Assembly: GCA_018969905.1 (NCBI GenBank)
Contig: JAGWXK010000005.1
Span: forward strand, 1 to 51,671
Source: Bdellovibrionales bacterium
GTDB lineage: Bacteria; Bdellovibrionota; UBA1018; CAIMNF01
Direction of reading: 5' to 3'
Length of the DNA: 51,671 nucleotides
The position numbers were made by a program, and so were the translations under genes. This document shows, one piece after another, positions 31,773 to 41,411 of this stretch (the first letter of the stretch is position 1; each line of letters begins with the position of its first letter). The notes under the pieces are model-generated. The model searched no databases and was not told the DNA's origin. It saw only the letters and a list, made by a program, of their open reading frames with translations.

Positions 31773-32440
31773 GGAGTCTGAATTTTTTGCTTAAGTTGGA
31801 TTTTTCCGAGTCGATCCTGAGGCCTGAAGTAAAGACCTAGTCCGAAACAAAGGATGCCCGTCATGAAAACCATGGAACGGAGGAAGAGGGATTTGTGATT
31901 CCTTTGGAACTCCAGTTGGAAAAAGGCCTTCCCAATGGTGTTTTCAAAGAGCACTTCCTGAAGACCAATGAAGATCCATTGAGAGAAAAGAAAGAAAACC
32001 AGGAATTGGGGCAGGCTGTCTTTGACGATGCCAAAATCAATCTGGAACTGAAATAAAAACAAAGCCGCGAGATTGGTTCCAATCCAGAAACTGGCGTGAA
32101 TCACCGAGTCGAGAAGATAGGCAAAACTCCGCTGCCGCAGCAGTGATGGCTCAGAGGCAGGCATGACTTTTGGAGTCGTCTGAATTGCACGTGATGGAGT
32201 TGCCGTGCGGATTGCGGTAGCACTTGAAATCGATGGATTCTGAAGCTGTCGGGCTGTCTTCAGCTGTGGTCGAACCTGTGGCGGGATTTGGGTGGTGAAT
32301 CGCGGTCGGCCAGCGGCAGTGGCACCCGCACCCATCTGGGGTTTCGACTTGCTCTCTGGAGCATAAGGAAGTCCATCCGAAAACGGATGAAAGCCCATTC
32401 CTTCATGAAGAGGTTTGAATTTGATTTTCCCATTTTCCAT
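31769..32440 (-). CDS. RDD-family membrane protein
   Basis: 223 residues. The N-terminal 100 residues are soluble and low in complexity, with many Pro, Thr, Ala and Arg. The RDD domain begins with RQRSFAYLLDSVIHASFW (the Arg and Asp that name the family) and has three hydrophobic segments (about 112-135, 143-165, 190-207), with the typical TIGKAFFQLEF between the second and third. Members are thought to be transporters or anchors, mostly uncharacterised. It overlaps the end of rsmE by 38 bp and hldC by 4 bp, so it is part of the same operon. Confidence 0.85.
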   Translation of the reverse strand: MENGKIKFKPLHEGMGFHPFSDGLPYAPESKSKPQMGAGATAAGRPRFTTQIPPQVRPQLKTARQLQNPSISSATAIRTATPSRAIQTTPKVMPASEPSLLRQRSFAYLLDSVIHASFWIGTNLAALFLFQFQIDFGIVKDSLPQFLVFFLFSQWIFIGLQEVLFENTIGKAFFQLEFQRNHKSLFLRSMVFMTGILCFGLGLYFRPQDRLGKIQLKQKIQTP

Positions 32441-33200
32441 AGTGTTCCCCGACCAGAATTGAAATCCCCAGCAAAGCAGCGGTTTCCGCCCGCAAAATCA
32501 ATGGACCCAAGTGCACTCTATTTATCCCTTTGTTTCCAGGTACCGTCAATTGCAAAAGCCTGCTGCGCTCACTCGCGCTGAAGCCACCCTCAGGACCGAT
32601 CAGAAGGGAAACCCCTGCAAGGCGGGGGCTCTGATCCGCCCGCAAATGTGCCGAAAGATGAGAATGTGGTTCGGCCGTAATGGCAAGAGCCTCGTCAAGC
32701 CAATAAAGAGGGCCGGATGATAGACTCAGGCTTTCGAGGGCTCGGGGTGGAAGAATTTCCATGCGGTCCAGTCTTCCGCACTGTTTGAGTGACTGATCCG
32801 CGATTTTTTGCCAGCGGTCAATGAAGGTTTCAGCTCCTTTTTTGTGGATCTTCACTACGGTGAACTCCGACTCAACTGGGGTAAGGCTTCTTACCCCGAG
32901 TTCGACCGCTTTTTCGACAACCCACTCCATGGCCTCACCCTTTAGGATGCTCATTTTCAAATGAATCGGCAAAGAGAGAAGCTTCGGGTTGGTCGTCGGC
33001 GAGGCCGTCAATTCACCGAACACCTTTTTGTCACGAAAAACGAGTCTGGCCGGGGCGCACTTACCTGTCCCGTCCATTAGCTCCACCAGGTCTCCCGGAC
33101 CGAGTCTCAATACTGATGTGAGATGTTTGACTTCACCTTCTGGGATTTCAATCAAGGAGCTCCGGTGGGGAGAAAGATCTTCGCAAAGTGCCCTGCGCAT
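32403..33200 (-). CDS. rsmE: 16S rRNA (uracil-1498-N3)-methyltransferase
   Basis: 265 residues, a SPOUT-class enzyme that methylates U1498 of 16S rRNA. It has an N-terminal PUA-like domain (about 1-75; LTSVLRLGPGDLVELMDG) and the SPOUT knot with the signature LLIGPEGGFSASE, followed by HLGPLILRAETAAL, which binds SAM. MSILKGEAMEWVVEKAVELG is also family-typical. The ATG at 33200 is 5 bp after the stop of the substrate-binding protein gene. The 3' end runs 38 bp into the RDD gene. The assignment is firm. Confidence 0.95.
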   Translation of the reverse strand: MRRALCEDLSPHRSSLIEIPEGEVKHLTSVLRLGPGDLVELMDGTGKCAPARLVFRDKKVFGELTASPTTNPKLLSLPIHLKMSILKGEAMEWVVEKAVELGVRSLTPVESEFTVVKIHKKGAETFIDRWQKIADQSLKQCGRLDRMEILPPRALESLSLSSGPLYWLDEALAITAEPHSHLSAHLRADQSPRLAGVSLLIGPEGGFSASERSRLLQLTVPGNKGINRVHLGPLILRAETAALLGISILVGEHYGKWENQIQTSS

Positions 33201-33205
33201 CAGAG

Positions 33206-34324
33206 TCAGTTTAACTGAAGGGTGCTTAAAAAGCGAAAGGAATCATCTGAAACGACAACCCCCTCTTTTGGTGTGCGGATTCTTTTGGAAAGCAAAACCC
33301 CGTGATTCCAGGAAAAGAGCGGAATCAGGGGGAGATCCTTGCGGAGGACGGGAAGGATTTCCTCGAGTGTGGTCGCCCCATTGGCTCGAATCCGACGGTC
33401 CAAATCCGGGCTGGAGTAGGAAAAGTAGTTCCTTCTTCCACCCGTTGCAAAGAAGTCCAAAACAGGTTCGACAGAGGAGCTTCTCGGAATTCGTGATCCA
33501 AAAAAGTCAAAGTCCGAGCGATTCAGCTTACTGAAAAACAAGGAGGGCTCCAAGGGGATGATGTCGACCGCAATCCTGATTTTTTTCAGGGCATCCCGGA
33601 TCAACATGGCGAGTTCGGATCCCTCGCGGACCGGGGTGGTGAGATATCGCAAAGTGAATCGCGACTCCTCGCCGGATCGCGAAAATCCAGCCTGATCGAG
33701 CTCAAGGTTGGCACCAACAATGTCAGCCTGAAATTCGAATCCTGGCACGGGTTCCACGAAGCCGAAATATTTTGCCCGAATCCACAGCGGAACTGGGATC
33801 GCTTTCTGAATTGCCCGGCGCACCGCAAGATTGGAGAGGATCGGACTGCGAAGATTGAAGCCCAGGTAGGAGATGTGAAACCCCTTCGAAAGGCTGACTT
33901 TGGCACCGGCACGCCTGAAGAAGTCGGTTTTTGAGAGGGACATGGTATCGAAGAGCACGTCGCATTTTTCTGAATCAAACAAAATTCCACGTGTAAGATC
34001 GTCACGGATCACTCGAAAATGCAGTTTGGGACTTCGTGGATCCGGGGGAATCAGGATAAACCGGTCCAATGTGCTGTCCGCGGAAACGCTGTACTTCTCC
34101 TCGTGGATCAAGGGAAGGATCTTCCTGGCCATGACGTCAGGCTTTTGACCGGGAGTAAGCGTATTCGGTGGACGATCGATCAGTATGACGATGCTTGTTT
34201 TTCGGTTATCCTGATTTCGGGGCAGGTTTGAAACCATCATGATTCCGAATAAAAAAAACAAAACCAGGGGCCATGCGATCTTGTTTGTTTTTTTTGTTTT
34301 TTTTGGTTCCACGCCCCTCACCAT
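33206..34324 (-). CDS. Short solute-binding protein of the peptide/nickel (SBP family 5) type
   Basis: 372 residues, shorter than typical family-5 binding proteins (about 500), mainly because the start of lobe I is reduced. A basic N-terminus (KKTKKTNK) precedes one membrane segment (about 16-32), so it looks membrane-anchored instead of a lipoprotein. Family phrases are SYLGFNLRSPILSNLAVRRAIQKAI (in part), VEPVPG and the C-terminal PLIPLFSWNHGVLLSKRI. No ABC permease or ATPase genes are nearby. The ATG at 34324 lies inside the divergent transglycosylase gene; a GTG at 34312 with AGGGG is an alternative. The ligand is unknown. Confidence 0.75.
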   Translation of the reverse strand: MVRGVEPKKTKKTNKIAWPLVLFFLFGIMMVSNLPRNQDNRKTSIVILIDRPPNTLTPGQKPDVMARKILPLIHEEKYSVSADSTLDRFILIPPDPRSPKLHFRVIRDDLTRGILFDSEKCDVLFDTMSLSKTDFFRRAGAKVSLSKGFHISYLGFNLRSPILSNLAVRRAIQKAIPVPLWIRAKYFGFVEPVPGFEFQADIVGANLELDQAGFSRSGEESRFTLRYLTTPVREGSELAMLIRDALKKIRIAVDIIPLEPSLFFSKLNRSDFDFFGSRIPRSSSVEPVLDFFATGGRRNYFSYSSPDLDRRIRANGATTLEEILPVLRKDLPLIPLFSWNHGVLLSKRIRTPKEGVVVSDDSFRFLSTLQLN

Positions 34325-35405
34325 AGCTCAAGAGGGACGCTTTCAAAAGTTGGGAGTGAAGTTGGACGCATGGGCGGAATCGCAAGTTCTTTTCTGGAAA
34401 AAAATATACATCGAATATAACACCTTTGATCATGTGATTCATGACTCCATGAATCTTCGGCATGTTTATGCTGTGACACAAGATCCCGAATCGGTTAAAA
34501 GAGAGGAGCGTGCGGTTCGAGCCCGACTTTTGCGACTCTCCGAAATGCAAAAAGGATCGATTGAAAAAGAAAAGTTGGATCCTGGCTTGATCCGGATTTA
34601 CGAGGCGATGGATGCCGTGGATGATCCGAGGGTTTACAGCTTTGCCGCCAACCCCGAGCGAATCAGGGTGCAGACCGGATTGAAGGATCGGCTTGAGACC
34701 GCTTTTCTGACTTCGAAAAAGTATCTTGGAAGAATGCGGGAAATTTTCGCTGAAGAGGGTGTTCCTGAGGAACTGGTGCTGCTGCCCTTTGTGGAGAGCG
34801 CATTCAATTCGGAGGCGCGATCCAAAGTGGGAGCCACCGGAATCTGGCAATTCATGCCGAAAACCGCGATCAAGGACCTTCGTGTGACTGCATCGATCGA
34901 CGAAAGGCATGATCCGCTCAAGTCCACCCGTGCGGCGGCAAGGTTTTTAAGAAAAAATCATGAACTGCTCCAAAACTGGGGGCTCGCGATCATGGCCTAC
35001 CACCATGGGGCGGGTATGGTTCAGAAAGCCATTCGCAAGGTGGGAACACGGGACCCGGTAACAATCATCCGGACATTTAAGGATCCAAGCTTCAGGTTCG
35101 CGTCTCGGAATTACCTGTTCGAATTTCTTGCAATGTGCGATGTGGCCGATCGTCGGGGTCCTCTCTTTAGGCCGGCGCCTGATCAGGGATTGCCCCAATT
35201 CATCACAGTGAGTTTTCAGAACAAAACTTGGGCAAAAGACATCCTGCAACGATATCGTTTGAATGAAGAGGAAATCCGGATCCTGAATCCCCATTTCCGG
35301 GAACCGATCTGGAGTAGCGAGAATCCCATCCCCGCGCATTATCCCGTAAGGCTTGCCGGGATTACGCTTGAGGAGTTCCGCAGGCTTGAGTATCCTGAGC
35401 GCTGA
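34239..35405 (+). CDS. MltD-like membrane-bound lytic transglycosylase
   Basis: 388 residues. A signal peptide (about 1-30) with a Phe-rich core, then a helical domain (about 35-170) and the SLT domain. The catalytic Glu is at about residue 185 in PFVESAFNSEARS, with KVGATGIWQFMP and AIMAYHHGAGMV completing the goose-lysozyme-like site. MltD proteins usually end in LysM domains; this one has instead a degenerate C-terminal tail. It cleaves murein glycan strands to 1,6-anhydro ends in the periplasm. The first 86 bp lie on the antisense of the substrate-binding protein's N-terminal codons. The udk gene follows at 6 bp. Confidence 0.9.
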   Translation: MIPNKKNKTRGHAILFVFFVFFGSTPLTIAQEGRFQKLGVKLDAWAESQVLFWKKIYIEYNTFDHVIHDSMNLRHVYAVTQDPESVKREERAVRARLLRLSEMQKGSIEKEKLDPGLIRIYEAMDAVDDPRVYSFAANPERIRVQTGLKDRLETAFLTSKKYLGRMREIFAEEGVPEELVLLPFVESAFNSEARSKVGATGIWQFMPKTAIKDLRVTASIDERHDPLKSTRAAARFLRKNHELLQNWGLAIMAYHHGAGMVQKAIRKVGTRDPVTIIRTFKDPSFRFASRNYLFEFLAMCDVADRRGPLFRPAPDQGLPQFITVSFQNKTWAKDILQRYRLNEEEIRILNPHFREPIWSSENPIPAHYPVRLAGITLEEFRRLEYPER

Positions 35406-35410
35406 CACCT

Positions 35411-36031
35411 ATGCCAATGTACATCATCGGGATCGCTGGAGGTTCAGGCTCCGGAAAAACGACCTTTACTCAGAAAGTTTTAAGCCAGGTCAATGATTCC
35501 AAGGTTGGAGTTCTTCATCAGGATTCGTATTATCTTCCTCGTCCTCCGACGCATCTCAAGATCAACAATGAGCTCAACTTTGATCACCCTGAAGCCTTTG
35601 ATTGGGAGCTTTTCAGGTCTCATCTCGAACAGGTGCGCGAAGGCAAACGGATCGAAAGTCCCGTTTATGATTACAACAGCTCGCGTCGCACCGCTAAAAC
35701 CCAAAGTGTAGGGCCATGCAAGGTTCTGATCGTGGAAGGAATCTTCACGCTATGGGATGAATCCATTCGTAGTCTCTTTGACTTGAAGTTTTATCTTCAC
35801 GTGGAATCCGACATCCGCTTCATTCGCAGATTGTTTCGCGATCTGAAGGACCGGAATCGGACATTGGATGACATTATCCGGCAGTACTACGATACAGTCA
35901 GGCCCATGCATCAGCTGTATTTGGAGCCCACAAGGCAGTATGCGGACATCATTGTGGGTGAGGAGACGGACACGGCGGCGGCGATGCTTTCTGCAATGAT
36001 CAAACAGAAATTGTACGAGTTGAAGTCATGA
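35411..36031 (+). CDS. udk: Uridine kinase
   Basis: 206 residues, cytosolic. It phosphorylates uridine and cytidine with ATP or GTP in pyrimidine salvage. The Walker A motif GGSGSGKTT lies at 10-18, then HQDSYYLPRP (substrate Asp), NFDHPEAFDW, SPVYDYNSSRR and RLFRDLKDRNR (lid). Length and order match E. coli Udk. The start is ATG 35411, or the ATG two codons later. There is no strong Shine-Dalgarno sequence; translation may be coupled to the preceding mltD-like gene. Its stop overlaps the rnj start by 4 bp. Confidence 0.95.
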   Translation: MPMYIIGIAGGSGSGKTTFTQKVLSQVNDSKVGVLHQDSYYLPRPPTHLKINNELNFDHPEAFDWELFRSHLEQVREGKRIESPVYDYNSSRRTAKTQSVGPCKVLIVEGIFTLWDESIRSLFDLKFYLHVESDIRFIRRLFRDLKDRNRTLDDIIRQYYDTVRPMHQLYLEPTRQYADIIVGEETDTAAAMLSAMIKQKLYELKS

Positions 36032-37695
36032 AGGGTGCTGTCAGAATCACTCCGTACGGAGGCTTGGGCGAGATCGGCATGAACTGCATGCTGATTGAGA
36101 CCGCGCGGTCTGCAATTCTTGTCGACTGCGGATTGATGTTTTCCGAGCTCGATCATTTCGGAGTTGAGTTCATCATTCCGAATTTCTCACATCTCCTGAA
36201 GAAGAAAGACAAGATCAAGGCGATTTTTGCCACTCACGGGCACGAAGACCACATCGGGGCGATTCCTTTTGCGATCAAGGCTGGCATCCGCGTGCCGATT
36301 TATGCCTCCCATTTTACAAGCCTCATGGTTCGCGAGCGACTGAAAGAGGCCGGACTTGAAACTGCGGTGCCTCTCAATGTGATGAGCCCGGGCGGCCCAA
36401 TTGAGATCGGGGACATGACCATCACTCCGGAACGGGTGAATCATTCGATCATCGATTCCTGTGCGCTTTTCATTGATACGCCGATTGGAAAGATCATTCA
36501 CACCGGGGACTTCAAGATGGATCCTTCGCCTCATTTTGGTGATGTGATGGAGTGGAATGTATTCCGTAAGTCCGGGGATAAAGGGGTTCTTCTGCTGATG
36601 TCGGATTCCACCAACGTGGAGCGTGAGGAAGAGGGAATCCAGGATGAACACATCTCGGTGAAACTCGAAGAGGTTTTCGCAAAGGCAAAAGGCTTGATCC
36701 TGGTTTCGATGTTTTCGTCCAACGTGGGGCGGATGGCAAATCTCTTCAAGCTTGCCGAAAAGATGGGCAAACGCATCGCCCTAACTGGGCGAAGCATGGA
36801 GCAGAATGTGCGCCTTGCAATGGAGCATGGTGCAATCTCGTTTCCGCGTTCGCACATGATCTCGATTGATGAAATCGATCGATATGACCGGAATCGGGTG
36901 CTGGTGCTTTCCACCGGGTGCCAAGGGGAACCGAGATCCGCGCTCAATCGCATCGCGCATGATGAGCACAATTATGTTTCTCTCACCGAGGATGATCTTG
37001 TGATTCTGAGCTCAAGTCAGATTCCGGGGAACGAGATGCCGATCAGCAAGCTGATCAATGAGTTGTTTAGGCGGGGTGCGCACGTGCTTTACGATGCGAT
37101 CGAGGATGTGCACACGAGCGGCCATGCCACGAAGCCCGAGCTTAAGAAAATGATCGAAATGGTGAAGCCCAAGTTTTTTATACCCATTCACGGTGAATAC
37201 CGGCATCTGGTGCATCATGCGAATCTTGCGGCTGAGACCGGGGTCGAGGAGCGCAATGTTTGTGTGATTCAGAATGGCGAGGCGATCGAGATTTCTCCAA
37301 ATGGAATCGAGATGGTGGAAGAGGTGACGGAGCTTAGGGTTCTGGTGGATGGGCGCGAGGGAAATGAGATCACCAAAGACCTCCTGCGTGACCGCAGACG
37401 TCTGGCTGAAACCGGGGTTGTGATCTGTATGCTTGCGCGCGAAAAGGAGTCGGGAAAGATTCTGACCAAACCCGAAATCCACGCAAAAGGCCTCGTAAAT
37501 GAGAGTTTTGAGAGCTGGCTCATTGATGAGGCATTGACTGTCGTGGATCAGGTGCTTTCGGTTTACAAAAAGGAACTACGCCAGGGTGTGATTGATCCTG
37601 ATCTTGGAGAGAACATCCGCATCGAGCTCAGGCGTTTTTTTGAGCGCAATGTCGGGAAAAAACCGACCGTTGTACCCTTGATCATGGATGTGTGA
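36028..37695 (+). CDS. rnj: Ribonuclease J
   Basis: 555 residues. A metallo-beta-lactamase/beta-CASP nuclease with 5'-3' exo- and endonuclease action on RNA. The zinc motif H70-G-H72-E-D74-H75 is complete (FATHGHEDHIGAIP), followed by HTGDFKMD, the beta-CASP part with MFSSNVGRM and GRSMEQNVRLA, and the conserved HTSGHATKPELK and PIHGEYRHL. A C-terminal RNase J dimerisation domain covers about 450-555. RNase J is the main mRNA decay enzyme in many bacteria lacking RNase E; whether E is absent here is not visible. ATG overlaps the udk stop (ATGA). Confidence 0.95.
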   Translation: MKGAVRITPYGGLGEIGMNCMLIETARSAILVDCGLMFSELDHFGVEFIIPNFSHLLKKKDKIKAIFATHGHEDHIGAIPFAIKAGIRVPIYASHFTSLMVRERLKEAGLETAVPLNVMSPGGPIEIGDMTITPERVNHSIIDSCALFIDTPIGKIIHTGDFKMDPSPHFGDVMEWNVFRKSGDKGVLLLMSDSTNVEREEEGIQDEHISVKLEEVFAKAKGLILVSMFSSNVGRMANLFKLAEKMGKRIALTGRSMEQNVRLAMEHGAISFPRSHMISIDEIDRYDRNRVLVLSTGCQGEPRSALNRIAHDEHNYVSLTEDDLVILSSSQIPGNEMPISKLINELFRRGAHVLYDAIEDVHTSGHATKPELKKMIEMVKPKFFIPIHGEYRHLVHHANLAAETGVEERNVCVIQNGEAIEISPNGIEMVEEVTELRVLVDGREGNEITKDLLRDRRRLAETGVVICMLAREKESGKILTKPEIHAKGLVNESFESWLIDEALTVVDQVLSVYKKELRQGVIDPDLGENIRIELRRFFERNVGKKPTVVPLIMDV

Positions 37696-38803
37696 GGGTT
37701 TGCGGCTCTGGACTTCGGTGATAGGGGGTGAAGTTGTTTTTTAGAAATGCCGCTTTATCATCCCGGTACGAGGAAACGACCCCGACTTTGTGCCAGAGAC
37801 GAATGATCTCCCAGGCTCCGTCAAACTGATAGGGAAGAAACCCTGAGCGAGCGGAACTTGGATAAAGGTGGTGGTTGTTGTGCCACTCACCCGCAACATA
37901 CCCTGGCCACACTTGATTGATGGATTGGTCCTTGCGATTGAAATCGATTCCATCCTTGCGCTTGTCGAGCCCCCTGCCGTGTCCATCGAAATTATAAGTT
38001 CGAACCCCGAAAGCCCAGACCCCTGCCATTCCAAAAATGGCGATCGCAAGCGGAATCCCCCCGATCCAGTAAAACAGGAGAAAGTGCGTGATCCAGTTTG
38101 CTGCAAAATGAAAAACCGTTCTAGCCGGGTGTGCTACCGTTCCCCATCGCAGGTATTGCTGGAAGGAATTGGGCTTAACTCCCGTGTGTTCCACCATTCG
38201 AGCCACTCGAAGATAGTCGCTTTCACTTAGGGTTCTTGAAATGGTTTGATGATTTGCATCCGCAAGAAAACAGTAAAGCCAACCACCATTCACATTGTAT
38301 GGATCCCATGGTCCTTCCGAATACTTGTGGTGAACATGGTGAGAAACAATATAAATCTCTTCGGGAATCACCTTGATGACCAGATTCCGTGCCAGAAAGA
38401 GCCAGAACCGGTTCTTGAATTTGAATGCCCGATGGGTCCCGTAGCGATGCAGATAAATGGTTCCGTGAGTGCCCATCAGAACCATGCTGTAAACAAAACC
38501 CGCGAAAAAAAGTTTCCAGCTGAAGTACTTCAGGAAAAAGGTCACGAAAAAGGGAACGAAGCAAACTGCCGCGAACCAGCTCAGGGACACAAGCCAGTTC
38601 CGCCGATCCCGGAACAGGTTCAGTCTGGAAAAAAACTCCCGCCAGATCTGGGCATGGGTGGGTCGCGTGAACCCGCCGTTCGCGTCTGCAAATCCATAAT
38701 GAGGGCGCTCAAGAACCGTTTGAAGCAGACACATCGGAACCTCCCAAGGTGGAATTAGCTTAGGGCGAGTCACCCCTGCTTTCCTAATGAAATCTTCCTC
38801 CAT
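37682..38803 (-). CDS. Membrane fatty-acid (acyl-CoA/acyl-lipid) desaturase
   Basis: 373 residues. The three histidine boxes that bind the di-iron site are intact: HRYGTH, HHVHH and HNNHH near the C-terminal third. Four hydrophobic segments are grouped in two pairs as usual for the delta-9 type family. It introduces a double bond into acyl chains using oxygen and an electron donor, and so controls membrane fluidity. The ATG at 38803 is preferred; a TTG at 38824 adds seven residues. The gap to the divergent leuS gene is only about 60 bp. The 3' end overlaps rnj by 14 bp. Regiospecificity is not visible. Confidence 0.9.
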   Translation of the reverse strand: MEEDFIRKAGVTRPKLIPPWEVPMCLLQTVLERPHYGFADANGGFTRPTHAQIWREFFSRLNLFRDRRNWLVSLSWFAAVCFVPFFVTFFLKYFSWKLFFAGFVYSMVLMGTHGTIYLHRYGTHRAFKFKNRFWLFLARNLVIKVIPEEIYIVSHHVHHKYSEGPWDPYNVNGGWLYCFLADANHQTISRTLSESDYLRVARMVEHTGVKPNSFQQYLRWGTVAHPARTVFHFAANWITHFLLFYWIGGIPLAIAIFGMAGVWAFGVRTYNFDGHGRGLDKRKDGIDFNRKDQSINQVWPGYVAGEWHNNHHLYPSSARSGFLPYQFDGAWEIIRLWHKVGVVSSYRDDKAAFLKNNFTPYHRSPEPQTLTHP

Positions 38804-38850
38804 TCGCCGGTTTTCAGCGATCAAAGGGCCTGTTCATCAGGGTGCGTTTT

Positions 38851-38859
38851 TGCTAGCGT
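38851..38859 (+). promoter_or_regulatory. Possible extended -10 element ahead of leuS
   Basis: TGCTAGCGT fits the extended -10 pattern TGnTAnnnT. It ends 6 nt before the leuS ATG at 38866, which has no Shine-Dalgarno sequence. There is only a weak -35 match (TGTTCA, 38831-38836). Confidence 0.3.
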
Positions 38860-38865
38860 CGCCTC

Positions 38866-41289
38866 ATGGCATATCAACCGAATTTGATTGAGCCCAAGTG
38901 GCAGGCCCACTGGGAAAAGAACCAAACCTTTAAAACCGAAGCGACCTCGAAAAAGCCCAAATACTATGTGCTGGATATGTTTCCATATCCATCCAGTACC
39001 GGCCTCCATGTGGGGCACCCCGAGGGCTATACCGCAACCGACATCATGGCTCGCTACAAGCGCGCCAAGGGTTTTAATGTCTTACACCCCATGGGTTGGG
39101 ACGCCTTCGGGCTTCCTGCCGAGCAGTATGCCATCAAGACCGGTCAGCACCCCGCAGTCACCACTAACCAAGCCATCGATAACTTTCGTCGGCAGTTGAA
39201 AATGCTGGGTTTTAGTTACGACTGGAGTCGGGAGATTGCGACTTGTGATCCGAAGTACTACCACTGGACCCAATGGATTTTTCTGAAGCTGTATGAGAAG
39301 GGGCTTGCCTATCAAACCGAAGTGGCCGTGAACTGGTGCCCGGAACTTAAGACCGTTCTTGCAAACGAGGAAGTGGTGGATGGAAAGAGTGAGCGCGGCG
39401 GGCATCCGGTTTTTCGCGTTCCGATGAAGCAGTGGATGCTCAAGATCACCGATTATGCCGAGCGTCTGCTTCAGGATCTTGATGGTCTGGATTGGCCAGA
39501 AAGCACAAAGGAGCTTCAACGAAACTGGATCGGGAAAAGCACCGGGCTTCAGATCAAGTTCAAGGTGGATGGAACCTCGGATACTTTTGAGATCTTCACC
39601 ACAAGACCGGATACTCTTTGGGGGGTATCGTACATGGCTCTTGCGCCCGAGCATCCGCTGGTATCGAAAATCACAACCAGCGCCCAAGCTGCAGCGGTAA
39701 AAAAATATCAGGAAGAGGCATCTCAAAAATCAGAGGTTGCGCGCCAGGACGCATCGAAAGAGAAATCCGGCTGTTTTACAGGCGCATTTGCAATCAATCC
39801 CGCAAATGGTGAGAAGGTCCAAATCTGGATTTCAGATTATGTGCTCATGACCTACGGCACGGGCGCGGTGATGGCGGTGCCGGCGCACGATGAGCGGGAT
39901 TTCGAATTTGCAAAAAAATTCAACCTACCCATCAAGACCGTCGTCTCGGGCGGGAAAGAGGGCGAATGTTTTTCCGGCGAGGGAGTGAGTGTTGACTCGG
40001 GCTTCATCACGGGGCTCAAAACTCCGGATGCGGTAAAAAAAGTAATCGAGTGGGCGGAAAAAGAAGCCCTTGGCCGTGGGACAGTAAAATACAAACTCCG
40101 CGACTGGTTGTTCTCGCGCCAACGATACTGGGGCGAGCCATTTCCGATCAAAAAAGACAAAACAGGCAAGATCATCGCGCTTAAGGACAATGAACTTCCC
40201 GTGACTCTCCCGGATGTGAAGAGCTATGAGCCGACCGGAACCGGCGAGAGTCCTCTTGCGGGAATCACCGCTTGGCGCGAAATGAAGGATGAAAAAACGG
40301 GCGAAATTTACCTTCGAGAAACCGACACGATGCCGGGTTCAGCGGGATCTTCCTGGTATTTCCTACGGTACATCGATCCTCACAATGAAAAGGCTCCATT
40401 CAGTCCCGAAAGCGAGAAGTACTGGATGCCGGTGGATCTTTATCTCGGAGGAGATGAGCATGCGGTGGGGCATCTGCTCTACTCGCGCTTTTGGATGAAG
40501 GTTCTTTTTGATTGCGGAGTGGTTTCGCACAAAGAGCCGTTTCAGACGCTGGTGCATCAGGGAATGATTCTCGGAGAAGACGGCGAGAAGATGTCCAAGT
40601 CGCGCGGAAACGTGATCAATCCTGATGATGTTGTGAAGGAATATGGCGCCGATACGCTTCGAATTTATGAAATGTTCATGGGTCCGCTCGAAAAAGACAA
40701 GCCCTGGTCCACTCAGGCGATTGAAGGCACCTTCCGATTTTTGAATCGCGCCTATCGGCTCTTTTTTAATGAGGACCGCGCCAACGGAAACGACACACTC
40801 AAGGTGGTGGAGCGGGCCCTTACGCCGGAAGATGAGAAAATCCTTCATCAAACCGTGAAAAAAGTCACCGATGATATCGAAGGCATGCGTTTCAATACCG
40901 CGATCTCGACCATGATGGTGTTTGTGAACCACTTTACCGCATTCGAGCAAACCCCAAAGTCAGCAATGAAAGTGTTCGTTCAGCTTCTGGCTCCGTTTGC
41001 GCCGCATTTGGCGGAAGAGTTTTGGTCGGTTCTTGGCGAAACCGAAGCTCTGTCGTATGCGCCGTGGCCGACCTACAATCCGGAACTCGTAAAGGCTGAT
41101 ACGGTAACGATAGCGGTACAGGTTCTCGGAAAGCTCCGCGGAACGCTCGAGGTGGAGCCCGGAACCGAACAGCCAAAGCTTGAAGCGCTCGCCAAGGAAA
41201 ATGCCGCCATTTTCCGGTTTCTGGAAGGCAAGCAGATTGCAAAGGTGATCTATGTGCCCAACAAGATCCTGAACTTCGTGGTGAAGTGA
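38866..41289 (+). CDS. leuS: Leucyl-tRNA synthetase
   Basis: 807 residues, class I synthetase that charges tRNA-Leu. The HIGH-type motif is H48-V-G-H51 in [14 protein letters not shown], and the KMSKS motif ([10 protein letters not shown]) stands at about residue 575. The CP1 editing domain lies between, with [13 protein letters not shown] and [15 protein letters not shown] for hydrolysis of mischarged tRNA. The C-terminal anticodon-binding and tail regions are present; overall length is slightly below the E. coli enzyme (860). The ATG begins [13 protein letters not shown], the standard family N-terminus, so the start is firm despite the lack of a ribosome-binding site. Confidence 0.98.
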   Translation: MAYQPNLIEPKWQAHWEKNQTFKTEATSKKPKYYVLDMFPYPSSTGLHVGHPEGYTATDIMARYKRAKGFNVLHPMGWDAFGLPAEQYAIKTGQHPAVTTNQAIDNFRRQLKMLGFSYDWSREIATCDPKYYHWTQWIFLKLYEKGLAYQTEVAVNWCPELKTVLANEEVVDGKSERGGHPVFRVPMKQWMLKITDYAERLLQDLDGLDWPESTKELQRNWIGKSTGLQIKFKVDGTSDTFEIFTTRPDTLWGVSYMALAPEHPLVSKITTSAQAAAVKKYQEEASQKSEVARQDASKEKSGCFTGAFAINPANGEKVQIWISDYVLMTYGTGAVMAVPAHDERDFEFAKKFNLPIKTVVSGGKEGECFSGEGVSVDSGFITGLKTPDAVKKVIEWAEKEALGRGTVKYKLRDWLFSRQRYWGEPFPIKKDKTGKIIALKDNELPVTLPDVKSYEPTGTGESPLAGITAWREMKDEKTGEIYLRETDTMPGSAGSSWYFLRYIDPHNEKAPFSPESEKYWMPVDLYLGGDEHAVGHLLYSRFWMKVLFDCGVVSHKEPFQTLVHQGMILGEDGEKMSKSRGNVINPDDVVKEYGADTLRIYEMFMGPLEKDKPWSTQAIEGTFRFLNRAYRLFFNEDRANGNDTLKVVERALTPEDEKILHQTVKKVTDDIEGMRFNTAISTMMVFVNHFTAFEQTPKSAMKVFVQLLAPFAPHLAEEFWSVLGETEALSYAPWPTYNPELVKADTVTIAVQVLGKLRGTLEVEPGTEQPKLEALAKENAAIFRFLEGKQIAKVIYVPNKILNFVVK

Positions 41290-41411
41290 GGGGCTTGTCG
41301 GCTCCCTGACGGCGAGAAAAAAAAGGGATAAATTTGCCGCGTCAGAATGGGCAAAGCCTGCCGATTTCGCGATCTCCATTCCGGTTTAGAATTGGAATCA
41401 GGGAGTGAGTC

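Noticed and set aside
37682-38824. TTG at 38824 as the start of the desaturase
   Set aside because: It adds only seven residues and has no better ribosome-binding site than the ATG at 38803. Kept as an alternative.
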